A DNA stretch of 64,000 bases from Anarhynchus alexandrinus. Lineage: Eukaryota > Chordata > Aves > Charadriiformes > Charadriidae. The translations under genes and the position numbers were made by a program. This document shows positions 35,288 to 45,231 of this stretch, piece by piece. The notes below the pieces were generated by a model. The model was not told the DNA's origin and made no database searches. It saw only the letters and a program-made list of their open reading frames with translations. Position 1 is the first letter of the stretch. The number at the start of each line of letters is the position of its first letter. The stretch is from NCBI GenBank assembly GCA_008711295.1, contig VUYV01000500.1, forward strand, positions 23,314 to 87,313, read 5' to 3'.

Positions 35288-37228
35288 CAGACCTGCAGTG
35301 CACTCCATCGAACTGTGCCACATAAGCGGAGACAGCAACAGAAAGGGACTGGCGCTTTTTTCTTTTTGCTACATTAATGGCAATCACCACTTCTTGGCAG
35401 CCTTATATTAAACTCTTATCCTCAACACTTCAGATTTCCCAACATTAGAGAAGTATATACTATCTTCCACGGAGAAACAGGATGCAAATTTTTTTATTCC
35501 ATCAAGGAGCGATTACAAAAAAAGAATACACTGGTAAAAATCAGATTCTGCCAGTAACAAACATTCAGTAGACATTTTATTTAAATGCAGATAATCACAA
35601 CATTCGGATACAAGAATGCTCACTTGTGCCTGGTCATTTTTGACTGTGAAGCGAGGGACTATATTATGATTGTAACACTGATTAGAATCAATATTTGGGG
35701 ACAGTTTAGCAAATGGAAAACTCAAAAAATTAATAGCCATTCCAAAAGTTACAAAAAGACCAATTCAGACCAGTTTCTGAAAGCTTTCCTGCCCCCCATC
35801 ATCCAAAATATTTTGTTTTATACAGTTTCATAAAATAAAGTCCCCCAGGAGAATCAAATGCTTTTTAAGACCCTCACCTGGTTTATGGTGATGCTTGCTC
35901 TTCTGGCCCTTTCTCTAAGGCCTGAAGTCTTATATCTCTCAACTCCCAAGTCTGTAAGACACATAATACTTCATATTTCTTTAAGTCTTTTTCAGTACTC
36001 ACCTACAGAAGTCCTTAAACACATCTCCAAATGCTGTATCTTCCCTACCTAGCTGCTTCTAAGGTCATCTTTGGCTGTCATCTCTGCTACACTTACAGAT
36101 GTCCACTGTAGTGGGTAATACCCAGAAGCCTCATCTTGTCAGTGCTGGTGTACAATCCTGTCTTAAAGAACTGTTAAACAGTACACATCAAGTAGGCAGA
36201 ACTCCAAGTTTCAGGTAAAAATATCTTCTTGTGATCCATTATTCCACAGCCCAAATGAAACAGAAGTAATTTGCAAAAGACAAGATACCTCAGTACAAGA
36301 GAGCTGTGTTTGTGAACTTTTACAAGTGCAGGAAGCTGAACCATTTCATGAGCATTACAGAAAGGGCCATCTTCTTCCTGGCCCCAGAGCTTTGCAACAG
36401 AAAAAGCAGCAATGCCAAAAAAAAAAAAAAAGGCAGAACAAACTCCATGTTTACAAGTAGAAGGTTTTTTTAAACAAGGAAGGACACTTTAAAGCTGTAG
36501 TAAATTTGCTGTTTCATTCCTTCCACTTTTCCCTTTTTCACGTGAAGGCACACGTACATATACACACACAGAGATCCCACTTTGAACTGGAGTCAGCTTA
36601 CAGTGAAGTTAAACATTCAGTAACCACTCTTACGCTGCTGAATGAAATGTTCATCTTAAAGCCAAGCATCAAAATGGCTGGCAGAAGAGTTTGTGTAGGC
36701 TTAGTTTAAGCTTGAAGTTCTAAACTTCAGTCATCCTCATCTGGATCTGTCCTTTTAGCTTTAAACAATAAGGAATACTTAGGATCCTAAAACATTTGAA
36801 AATGCAGCTCTTAAATTGAGATTTTGTAGTTTATCAGGCAAGGGAATCAATTTTCATCAGCCCCTCCTTGATTTTCATGTTCTACAATGTGGGCAGTGGA
36901 GCACATTCCATCACGGAGCGTTAAGAAATTTCGGGAGTGATACAGAATAAGCTGCTTGACTAACATAAGTCTTTTTTTTTTTTTTAAACTTTTTATTTAT
37001 TTGTCTAGTAGCTCCATTACGGGTAAACTCACCTGCCAGCAAATAAATACTTAAAAAAGTTCACCTTAATTGCACCAAGGTTTAAGATGCATCACCATTC
37101 ACTCCATAAATATTGAAGGCCAAGACTAATTACCTTTCACACTACACAGGAACTGTTCCCTGGGATTAGGTGACATCATACGTGCCGATACCCAAATGAA
37201 CAGAAGAGCTGAAGGAAGACAGTGGTTT
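35288..37228 (-). other. SLC25A51: SLC25A51 3' UTR
   Basis: On the - strand this follows the SLC25A51 stop codon. AATAAA signals on that strand occur at 35581-35576 and 35498-35493, just after the neighbouring CR1, and are plausible poly(A) sites giving a UTR of about 1.7 kb. No other feature is seen. Confidence 0.55.
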
Positions 37229-38104
37229 TCACAACAGCTTTAGCAAGAACTCATAGGTTGCATTGATTATTCCCCAGGACAGGACAGAACGATGGTAATT
37301 CAGATGGGCTCCTCTGAATAGGTGGTTCAGTTTTCTATCACGTTCCAGCCAGATCTTCACAAAGACTTTTGAGAAGGACTGAAATTCACCACCAATTTGA
37401 GCTTGCATGCGAGTTTTTACGACATTCACTGGGAAAAATAAGAATCCCAGCATGGCACCCAAAAGCCCTCCACAGATAAAGTCATTGACCAAATGAGTGC
37501 TGTAAGAGGTTGCTTCAGGTAGACACTGTTTGATAGGTCCCCGTAGGCCAAAGAAGAGCGCATTACTGGGTCCATTTCGGAGCAGAATAGGCACCAATCC
37601 CCTATAATATTCTCTCATCCCATAGACTTTCAGTACCTTGAAAGCCTGGTAAGTGTTTGTAAATTTATCATGGTGTTTGTAGTCCTGAAGCAAAGTCTGA
37701 ACCCGCTCAAACGGTGTAAGAACAGCTTCTGTGGTCCCTGCAAGCACTGCTGCCATGCTGCGAGTGAGGAGTTCAGGAGCACTCGTGTGGCTATGGAGCA
37801 GGGAGGAGAAATCTTCGTACAAGCCAAACATTAGAGCCAGCGTTGTCGTTTTCTGCATTAGTGGAGGAAGGATGCCACGATAGAGATTGCGAATTCCATC
37901 CTTCTGCAGCTGATGTACTGCATCCTTTGTTTTCAAACCATACAACTGCTGTCGAAAGAGGACCTTCTGGATGGGAAAAGTGACTGCTATATTTGTGAAG
38001 GCCGCACAGTAGCCACAAAGATAATGTTTGCCAGAGGTAGCCGTTACGTCATTCCTTAGATATTCCTTTGAATTCTTTGGGGCAGAACCTTCTGAATCCA
38101 TCAT
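37229..38104 (-). CDS. SLC25A51: SLC25A51, mitochondrial NAD+ transporter
   Basis: This intronless frame of 291 codons matches the mitochondrial carrier SLC25A51 (formerly MCART1; human about 297 residues), which brings NAD+ across the inner mitochondrial membrane. It has the three-repeat carrier layout: odd-helix signatures [23 protein letters not shown] and [11 protein letters not shown], each followed by a loop, with [29 protein letters not shown] and [11 protein letters not shown] as the even-helix parts. The first and third signatures lack the usual acidic residue, as I recall for this subfamily. Translation starts MMDSEGS at the first of two adjacent ATGs; either could serve. An acceptor-like site (TTTTTTGATGTAG on the - strand) sits at 38144-38145, so the 5' UTR is probably split. 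DCAF10 converges on it, and FBXO10 diverges from its promoter. Confidence 0.97.
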   Translation of the reverse strand: MMDSEGSAPKNSKEYLRNDVTATSGKHYLCGYCAAFTNIAVTFPIQKVLFRQQLYGLKTKDAVHQLQKDGIRNLYRGILPPLMQKTTTLALMFGLYEDFSSLLHSHTSAPELLTRSMAAVLAGTTEAVLTPFERVQTLLQDYKHHDKFTNTYQAFKVLKVYGMREYYRGLVPILLRNGPSNALFFGLRGPIKQCLPEATSYSTHLVNDFICGGLLGAMLGFLFFPVNVVKTRMQAQIGGEFQSFSKVFVKIWLERDRKLNHLFRGAHLNYHRSVLSWGIINATYEFLLKLL

Positions 38105-38666
38105 ACTGTTTTACTTACTGTAGTATATCTCAGTTCTCCTTTCCTACATCAAAAAAGAAAGAACAAACATGAGCAGAGCAGCAGGTGACCCTGCAGCTTT
38201 TTTCACACCAGTGGATCATTCAAACAGCACCCGGTATCTTACATCCAAGAAAACCCCATAAAATTTGAAGAAGAAAAGCAACAAATGCCAGATCTGATGC
38301 ATGTTGCACTGTTTTCTACTCAGGTCTTGGAGATGTGAAAAACTGGCAGTTTTTCTTTTCTGTACATTTGCAAATGAAAACAGAAAAAAACTGGGAAAGA
38401 AATTGAGATACGAACATCCTAAGTGCTACAGTGCAGCTAACACATTAGATTTCCCCATTCACTGTGCCAAAGAATTCAAGCAGTGAAAGGTCTACTCTCA
38501 CACTAATAAAATACACATCACTGGAATGATGGTGGTGGGGACAGAAGATAGTCTAAGGAAAAAAAGAAATAAAAAAATAAATAAAATACATGCATTACAA
38601 ATTCTGATCATTCAACTCTGCCTTTCCCTGTGGCAGAAAAAAACCCAATAATTTAGACAACAAATT

Positions 38667-39235
38667 TGTCATGGTTTAACTTAGCTGGTAACTAAGCACC
38701 ACACAGCCACTCGCTCACTCTCCCCCTGGCCCTGGTGGGATGGTGGGGAGAATTGGAAGGGTAAAAGTGAGAAAGAAAGTTGTGGGTTGAAATAAAAACA
38801 GTTTAATAAATAATAAAATTTAATAAAAAAAAAGGGGGAAAAAAAACAACAAAGAGACAAAAATAAAACCCAAGGAAAGCAAGCGATGCAAATGAGAACA
38901 ATTGCTTACCACCAACCAATCCATGCCCAGCCAGTCCCTGGGCAGCAACCCCTCCCACCAGCCTTCCCCCCAGCGTCATCTGGTGCAGGACATCCCTTGG
39001 GTCAATGGGGTCAGCTGTCCTGGCTGTGTCCCCTCCTAACCCCTTGTGCCTGCCAGCCTGCTCGCTGGCTGTGCCGCATGAGGAGCAGAATGGCCCTGGG
39101 TGGTGTGCAAGCGCTGCTCAGCAGTGACTAACACATCCCTGTGTTACCAACACTGTTGTGAGCACAAATGCAAGACATAGCCCCACACAAGCTACTATGA
39201 AGAAAATTAACTCCATCCCAGGCAAGCCTAGTACA
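38667..39235 (-). mobile_element. Solo LTR of an avian endogenous retrovirus
   Basis: The element opens TGTCATGGTTTAACTTAGCT and closes near ...CTAGTACA, with the 'AACTAAGCACCACACAGCC' and 'TTAACTCCATCCCAG' landmarks of an LTR family I remember as common in neoavian genomes. An internal A/T-rich run (38790-38850) corresponds to the AT-rich R region. By comparison with that family its sense strand is the - strand. The flanking 5-mers (AAATT and CAACT) do not match well, so it is older or the end is misplaced. Confidence 0.75.
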
Positions 39236-41628
39236 CAACTGTAGTCACAGGCTTATATTAAACTACAACAACACTTCTAACACAGTTTTGAAAAATTCTC
39301 AAAGTTCCAGTTAATTAACCTGCAGCCTCATTTGCAGAGAAAGAGAGCATCTTGAACCCATACTAGATTTTCATGTTCTGTTGAGAAGTTTAAGACCTTG
39401 AGCTTGGCTACATCTGAGGTCCCGAAGGACACGTAAACAGAAACCAAATTCTACCAAGTTCTACCAAATAAAGCAGGGTAGTACTGAAGTAATGATTACC
39501 AGGCAACACTTGTTCATCCTTTAAAATGGGATTACTTATTCAACAATTACAAAAAGCTGGTTTTGCAGCTGATCCAAATCCTAACTTCCATTACAGCACA
39601 GCTTGAGTTAAGTCAGTAACAACCAAGTGAGGCTGGTGGTGGCTTGTGAACTTCAGGTAGTCCCTGCCAGCAACGTGCATGAGATTTCCATAATTTCAAA
39701 ATGGTATTTGGGGCTAATACCCCTGCTTAGCATGAGGAACTGTTCCTCAAGGTGCAGCCACTACAGACTGTTAGGTGAAGGACGTGTGGCAGAGACTACA
39801 GAGAAGCAACCTGGATTGCTAAAAGCAACCTGACAGATTATTTTGACCAAGTACACAATTTCTTTTTAAAAGAGAACACAATATACCTGGATTGGCATTT
39901 CCCTTATAATTACATGCTATTTAATCCTTTAAGGTCTGGCAAGTGAAAATGCCATCTAAATAATTAATAAAGATGAAGCGTTTCACCACTTTATATATGC
40001 ACCGGTTTAGAGTATTATTCAGATTACTGTAATTCTACTTGCATAGACTAAAAAAGCCACATCTGCAGATATGCTACTCTTAGACAGGGGACAGCGGGTC
40101 ATGCTAATTCAACTAACACAGTGTGGAAGAGTCTCACAGCAGTCAACACCATTAAGGAGAGGATTCAAAAGGCCTTTAACAACTCATCATTTATATGGGT
40201 GACAGCTGCCTGAGGCCAAAACATATTTTTCCCTCAAAAGAAACTCACAGTAAATAAAATAAAATTTAAAAAAAAAAAGGAGAGAGAGACTTTTAGTTTA
40301 GTTTTAGAAGCTCCATGCTCCTTTTGGTGTAACTGCTGGATCTGTTCAGTAGGGAAGCATTGAAGACTGCAGCGATCCTCATGCAAAGAAGTCGTCACAC
40401 TTCTTGCAAAAGCCAGGAACAGCACATCCTCCCAGAAGCGTTTATGACAGAACCCTTCCTTTCAGACATAATTTGTAAGGTCTGTGCCACCTACAAGTGC
40501 TAGAGCACAGCAGCCACTTTGTTAAGAGTTTAACATAAAAGAAACAGTTCTCAAAAAAGAGCAGAGGTTTTGGATCAGTGGCATTGCCTATACACACAAA
40601 CCCCTGAAGGTGCTGCGATGTCCCATTTATACCCAGAAGCTCCCTGCAACCCAGGAGCTGATTTCAGAGCCCTCCGAGAAGGGGGGCACATGCAATCCTT
40701 TTTGACACCATGTTCCCTGACCCAAGGTTTGTATGTCAGGTGCCTGCCACTGTCACCATCCTGTGGTATGCATGTCTAGTGCTTCTAAAAAAGCATTTCA
40801 AGCCATTTACCTGCCTGAACGACCAAGGCCTTCAAAATGCTGGCATGTGACCCACTAGGTATCAAAAACACAAGGGAAAGAATAAAGAAAAGGTCATTAG
40901 CTATCTGGTATTGCACTGTATCTTCATATTTGTAATACCAGTAAGGGGTCTCAGTGCTTACCATCATCCTGACTGCTGGGAAACACACTTACTACGTAGG
41001 AAGTCCTCCTGGCCCAGTCACAATTTAAGATTACTCTGGGAACTGAATTCTTGTTCAATCAGTACATCAGAGTAATACCACAAACTCACACTCTTTTGCC
41101 ATCAACTTTGAGAAATATTCACCCTAAACAATTAGCCGGATCCCAAAGTCATGCAGCTGTGTTGATTAACAAAGAAGGTTTAGGGATTCGTCCGTTTGTT
41201 TCTCCAGCCTATCACCTACCACTGTAACACACACCGGACGACCGACTCGGGGCTCACAAGCCCACGGCTCCTGGCCACTGCCGGCCCTCGGCTGCACCGA
41301 GCCCTTCCCGAAGCTTCCAGACTCACTGCATTCCCGCCGCAGGGCTCCCGGCGCCGCCACTGCCCGGGCAGACACGCCGGCCCGGTGCCGCTAAGGAGGC
41401 CTCAGTGCCCCCGATGGCACTAGCAGGGCCGCTCAGACGCCGCGACGGTCTGCCAGGGACGCTCGGGAGCGACGGCGCCCTCTCCGGGGCGCGGCACCAG
41501 GCAACCTGAAAGCAAACGGCCGAGCACGGGTCAGGAATGGGTCAGCGGCGCGAACGGGGCGGCAGCGCCGGCACGGCGGGAGACAACGCCCGCCCCTCCC
41601 GGGCCGGGGACGGGAGCGCTGCCCGCTC

Positions 41629-41654
41629 NNNNNNNNNNNNNNNNNNNNNNNNNN
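41629..41654. other. Assembly gap (26 N) in the CpG island
   Basis: An undetermined run within very GC-rich sequence; its true length is unknown. It lies in the probable intron of SLC25A51, close to the first-exon donor. Confidence 0.99.
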
Positions 41655-41678
41655 CGAGCCGGCCCCTGCAGCAGCGGC

Positions 41679-41739
41679 CAGGCCGGGCCGGGCCGGGCCG
41701 AGCCGAGCCGAGCCGAGCCAAGCCGAGCCCCCCCCCCCG
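41679..41739. repeat. GGCCG / AGCCG pentanucleotide repeat ending in a poly-C run
   Basis: About eleven imperfect 5-bp units (GGCCG, then AGCCG with one AGCCA) are followed by ten or more C. The repeat sits 25 bp from the N gap and is a likely cause of it. It may vary in length between individuals. Confidence 0.85.
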
Positions 41740-41764
41740 GGCCGGGCCCCGCCTCGGGACGCAC

Positions 41765-41880
41765 CTGCGGCCGTTGCCATGGCGGCGGCGAGGCAGGAGG
41801 AGACGGGAGCCTCCGCCGGCGGCCCAGCCCCGCGGCCTCCGCCGTGTGCGCGCTGGCGTCTGACGCAACCGCGCCGCCTT
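41765..41880 (-). other. SLC25A51: Probable SLC25A51 first exon (5' UTR) with a short upstream ORF
   Basis: On the - strand the sequence runs from an undefined start in the CpG island to the donor CCGCAG|gtgcgt at 41765/41764. It contains an ATG (41780-41778) in good context. If spliced to the acceptor at 38143, this ATG opens a frame of nine codons that stops before the SLC25A51 start. Both the exon and the uORF are inference. Confidence 0.45.
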
Positions 41881-41959
41881 GACGCAAGGGGTGACGCTTA
41901 GCGAAGGGTGTGAGGGAAGGGCAAAAAAAGCCAGTCCACCTCGCCTTCACGTGACCCGA

Positions 41960-42076
41960 GAGAAGGGCGGTGCCGGCGCTGCCCCCTCCCCACCTCAGCC
42001 AATCAGGCAGCGGCGCGGCCGGCGCCCGGGCCCCGCCCCCCGGCGTGCCGCGCGGGTCCCGTCGGGGCGGGGCAGA
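41960..42076 (+). other. FBXO10: Possible FBXO10 non-coding first exon
   Basis: A consensus donor GGCAGAG|gtgagc at 42076/42077 follows the E-box, CCAAT box and GC boxes. The coding exon at 44641 begins six bases before its ATG after a good acceptor, so a non-coding exon must exist upstream. This is the best candidate I see; the start is not defined. Confidence 0.4.
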
Positions 42077-44640
42077 GGTGAGCGCCAGGACCGGGGGCGG
42101 TGACAGGCAGCGGTGGGGGGCCAGGCAGCGCCTCCGCCGCCCTGGGCTCGCCCCACCGTTGCGGGAACCCCGGAGCTCTCCGGGAAAAGCCCGGGAGAAG
42201 CCGCCGGGCGCGGCAGTGGGCGGAGGGAGGGCGGCCGCCGCCGGTGGGAGGCTCGGCGGAACTTCTACCCCGGTTTGTTCTTCGTTCTCCAGCTTCCCAG
42301 GTCAGGTACCGCGTCTTGCAGGGGCCGTCCCGAGCAGGGGAGCCCAGGCTTCTGGCGGGCGGCGCGGTCCCCGGCCGTCCGGACTCGGGCGCTCGGTCCC
42401 CGGGGACTGCGGGGCTGGCGTGAAGCAGTCAGCGTGGCCTCCTCGGTGTCCTTCGGGAGAGGCGGCATCCTCTGTTCATGGCTGGGCTTGGCGTCAGTGT
42501 CGTATCTCACTAGGAAGGTGCTGGAAGATAAAAAGCACCGACAGAGTGGTTTTTTTTTGTTGTGGGGTTTGATTAATTTTAGTAGTTTGATAGTAAATAA
42601 CAATGGCTCATTTTTATTTTAGTATTTGTGTTGTTACCACAAAGTTTAATGGTGAGGCTTATTACCATGTAACCCATAATGATAAGCCTGCAAAAGGGAG
42701 AGGAACCGCAAAGAGAAAATGCTGAGCTTTTTGCCTGCTCAAAAGGGTGTGAGACTAAGTCTTCCCTCCCAAGTTCCAGTGTCAGTGTGCGTTTTCCATG
42801 GCCTCGAGGTGCCCAAGCTGGGAATGTCGTACAGGGGCAAGACTCAGAGCTGTGAGGCATGCAACACCGCTGCCACGAGACCTTCCTTCCCAGCAGACTG
42901 TGCGGAGTGCTGCTGCAGGAGTGTGGCAGCAAATCTGTGTTTCTTCCAGTGAAGTAAAAGCGGGGGATTCCCCACTGGGTACCCAGATATTGCATAGGAC
43001 CCTCGGACAAACTTGGAATTTAGCTTCAAGGCAAGTCTGTGCTTTCTTGAGCAGATTCCCTCGTGATAGTTGCAGGCTAGCTGGAAGTCAAGCCGTCTGC
43101 AGGAAGTAAGATTTGCTGCGTTTGGTCAAAGAGTATTGTTCAAAGCACTAAGTGCTTGCAGGCCATGCCAGCGTGCATCCATGAGAGAAGAAGGGAGCCT
43201 GGTTCCCAATTGCTTTTAATAACATCATATGGGAGATGAACTCTGGCATTAGAGGGTAACCACAGTCCTCGCTTGAGTGCGTTTGCCAGCACATGAGTGG
43301 ACATGAGCTGGCAGTGGTGAGGTAGGCAGGGGCACAGCCAGAACCACCTGATGCGGGGTCAGAGCCACTTCTGCCAGCAAAGGCTCTCCCAGCTGCTCAG
43401 CTGACCTGAAGCCAGCCCGTGGACGTACACAGTTTTTTTGTGGTGTTTGTAGGGTTCCTACTGCACTGGACCACTGATCTCTGGCTGTTGCATGCTCGAT
43501 AATGTGCATGAAGCAGTCTGCTTCAGGGGGAGTGCTGATGGATGGTAGAGCTCCCTGTTTTGCATAACTGTTTTCTTCGGTCACCGATAATAACGCTTCT
43601 ACTCTCAAATACCTAGTAGTAAATTTTGTGAGGTACCTCCCTGTTCAGTGAAGCTGCTTGTCCAGTGCTTTGTGGAGAGCAGTGGAAGATTGCTGAGCAC
43701 ATGGGGCACTGGGAGGCTTGTCTGCCACTGCATGCACTGGGTGGGAAGTGGGGGCTGAAGTCCTGCTATCAAGGCGGGCATTGTGCCACCGATAGGCACC
43801 ATTTCTCAGGGCAGGACATGGGGAATGACTCTGGACAGGTGGTGGCACGATCCGGAGCAGAGGGGCATGGTCTTGCCTGCCCTCAGCAGCAGTGGCCTTA
43901 TGCCAGGGTGGGATCAGGTGTCTGGCTTCCATTACTGAGCCATGCCCACTTTGCTTGCAGTGCATTGCCAGCAGTCATGAACACTTTCTTTTTCTTGATC
44001 CCTCTTCTGCTCAGAGGGTCCTGCTGGTGTCCCTGGGTGCTGGGCCACAGGATAAACTCGGCCTCTGGAGAAAGATTCACACCTTTCCTAGCGAGCTCTG
44101 TGTTCCAGGAAGGCGTTGTTCCTGCTGGGGCAGCTGACGAGACCTGCCAAGGGCCAGCTGTCTGCCGAAGGCTGACAGAGTGTGGTGGGGGAAGCCACGG
44201 CAGGGGACGTGGCAATGCCAGGGCTGATAGATGTGCTTGTTCCTGCACAGTCTTTGAGCCCCAGGGTTAAGCAACAAAGTTTTAACCACTCTGAAAGAGC
44301 AGAGACCTCAGAACAGCTTGTTTGGGCATTGCTGGCCCCTGAGCAGGGCTAGCAGGAGAGGGAGGGAGGGAGGCAGGCCTGGGGGTGACAGTGGAGGAAG
44401 CACACCGCAGGATGAGTGGGGAACCCCGCTTGGTCAGAGCCCGTGTCTCTGCCTGAGGTGTGCCAGCATGCTGCTCTGGGCCTGCTTCTGTACAGCTCTG
44501 TGCCCAGAGAGGTGTATGTCCATCGGTGTCCTGAATGTCCCTGTTGAGAGGGTGTCCCTGCCTTGGCTGAGCCTCGCCTTGCCCCCCGTGCCCAGCAGCT
44601 CTCCAGGCTCACCGCTGACGCTGTGTCCTGTCCTTCGCAG
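42077..44640. other. FBXO10: Probable FBXO10 5'-UTR intron
   Basis: This 2.6-kb stretch separates the CpG island from the first coding exon. GC-rich open frames such as 43665-44270 have no recognisable similarity. No repeat is evident. Confidence 0.5.
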
Positions 44641-44646
44641 GTGCTG

Positions 44647-45231
44647 ATGGAGGTCGACGGCCTGCCAGTGGAGCTGTGGCAGCTCATCTTCTCCTACATG
44701 CGCCTCCCTGACCTGGGCCGCTGCAGCTTGGTCTGCAGGGCCTGGTACGAGCTTGTCCTCAGCCTGGACAAAACACGCTGGCGGCAGCTCTGCCTGGGCT
44801 GCCTCAAGCACAGACACCCCAACTGGCCCAACCAGCCCGGCGTGGAGCCACGGTCTTGGAGAGAGGCCTTCAAACAGCACTACTTGGCCTCCAAAACATG
44901 GACCAAAACCACACAGGACCTGGACTCCTCCAACTGCCTCTCCCTCTTCCGGAGGCGGAAGGGCTGGCGCCAGCTCTGTGTTGGCGCTGGGGGTGAGTTC
45001 GGCAGCCTCCGGGCCGCCCTAGCTGCCGCCAGCCCCTATGACCGCCTTGTGCTGCTGCCTGGTGTGCACGAGGAGCAGAGTGAGGTGTTGCTGAAGGTGC
45101 CCGTGGAGGTTGTGGGGCAGGGCAAGCTGGGGGACGTGGCACTGCTGGCAAGCATCGACCAGCACTGCCCCACTGCCCGCCTCTGCAACATGGTCTTCAT
45201 GCCAGCCCGCTTCACCTCAGTGCTCTACAAG
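44647..45231 (+). CDS. FBXO10: FBXO10 first coding exon (F-box)
   Basis: The exon itself begins at 44641 after CTTCGCAG, with the ATG at 44647. It ends CTACAAG|gtgagg. Its 195 codons hold the F-box, the [17 protein letters not shown] block and the first beta-helix rungs ([20 protein letters not shown], then [20 protein letters not shown]). Confidence 0.97.

Larger units (their letters stand above)
38144..41764 (-). other. SLC25A51: Probable 5'-UTR intron of SLC25A51
   Basis: On the - strand a donor-like CCGCAG|gtgcgt (junction 41765/41764) and an acceptor-like GATGTAG|GAAAGG (junction 38144/38143) bracket 3.6 kb. The solo LTR at 38667-39235 lies inside. No coding sequence is recognisable. 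The splice pair is inference without transcript data. Confidence 0.55.
41200..42450. promoter_or_regulatory. Bidirectional CpG-island promoter of SLC25A51 and FBXO10, with assembly gap
   Basis: This 1.2-kb CpG-rich block lies between the divergent SLC25A51 (-) and FBXO10 (+). It contains a palindromic E-box TCACGTGA (41947-41954), a CCAAT box (41999-42003) and GC boxes (42031-42040 and 42064-42073). Three TGACGC cores sit at 41861, 41880 and 41892, the first two as TGACGCAA. There is no TATA box. Twenty-six N at 41629-41654 mark a gap, followed by a GGCCG/AGCCG pentanucleotide repeat. Confidence 0.7.

Noticed and set aside
43665..44270. 201-codon + strand frame upstream of FBXO10
   Set aside because: It has no similarity I recognise and overlaps frames on the opposite strand. 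It lies in the probable 5'-UTR intron.
42077..44640. TOMM5, the human neighbour of FBXO10
   Set aside because: I looked for a small outer-membrane subunit frame upstream of FBXO10 on both strands and found none; this supports, but does not prove, the rearrangement.
44563..44646. FBXO10 start at the in-frame ATG at 44563
   Set aside because: A strong acceptor (CTTCGCAG at 44640) separates it from the coding exon, and the human N-terminus aligns with the ATG at 44647.
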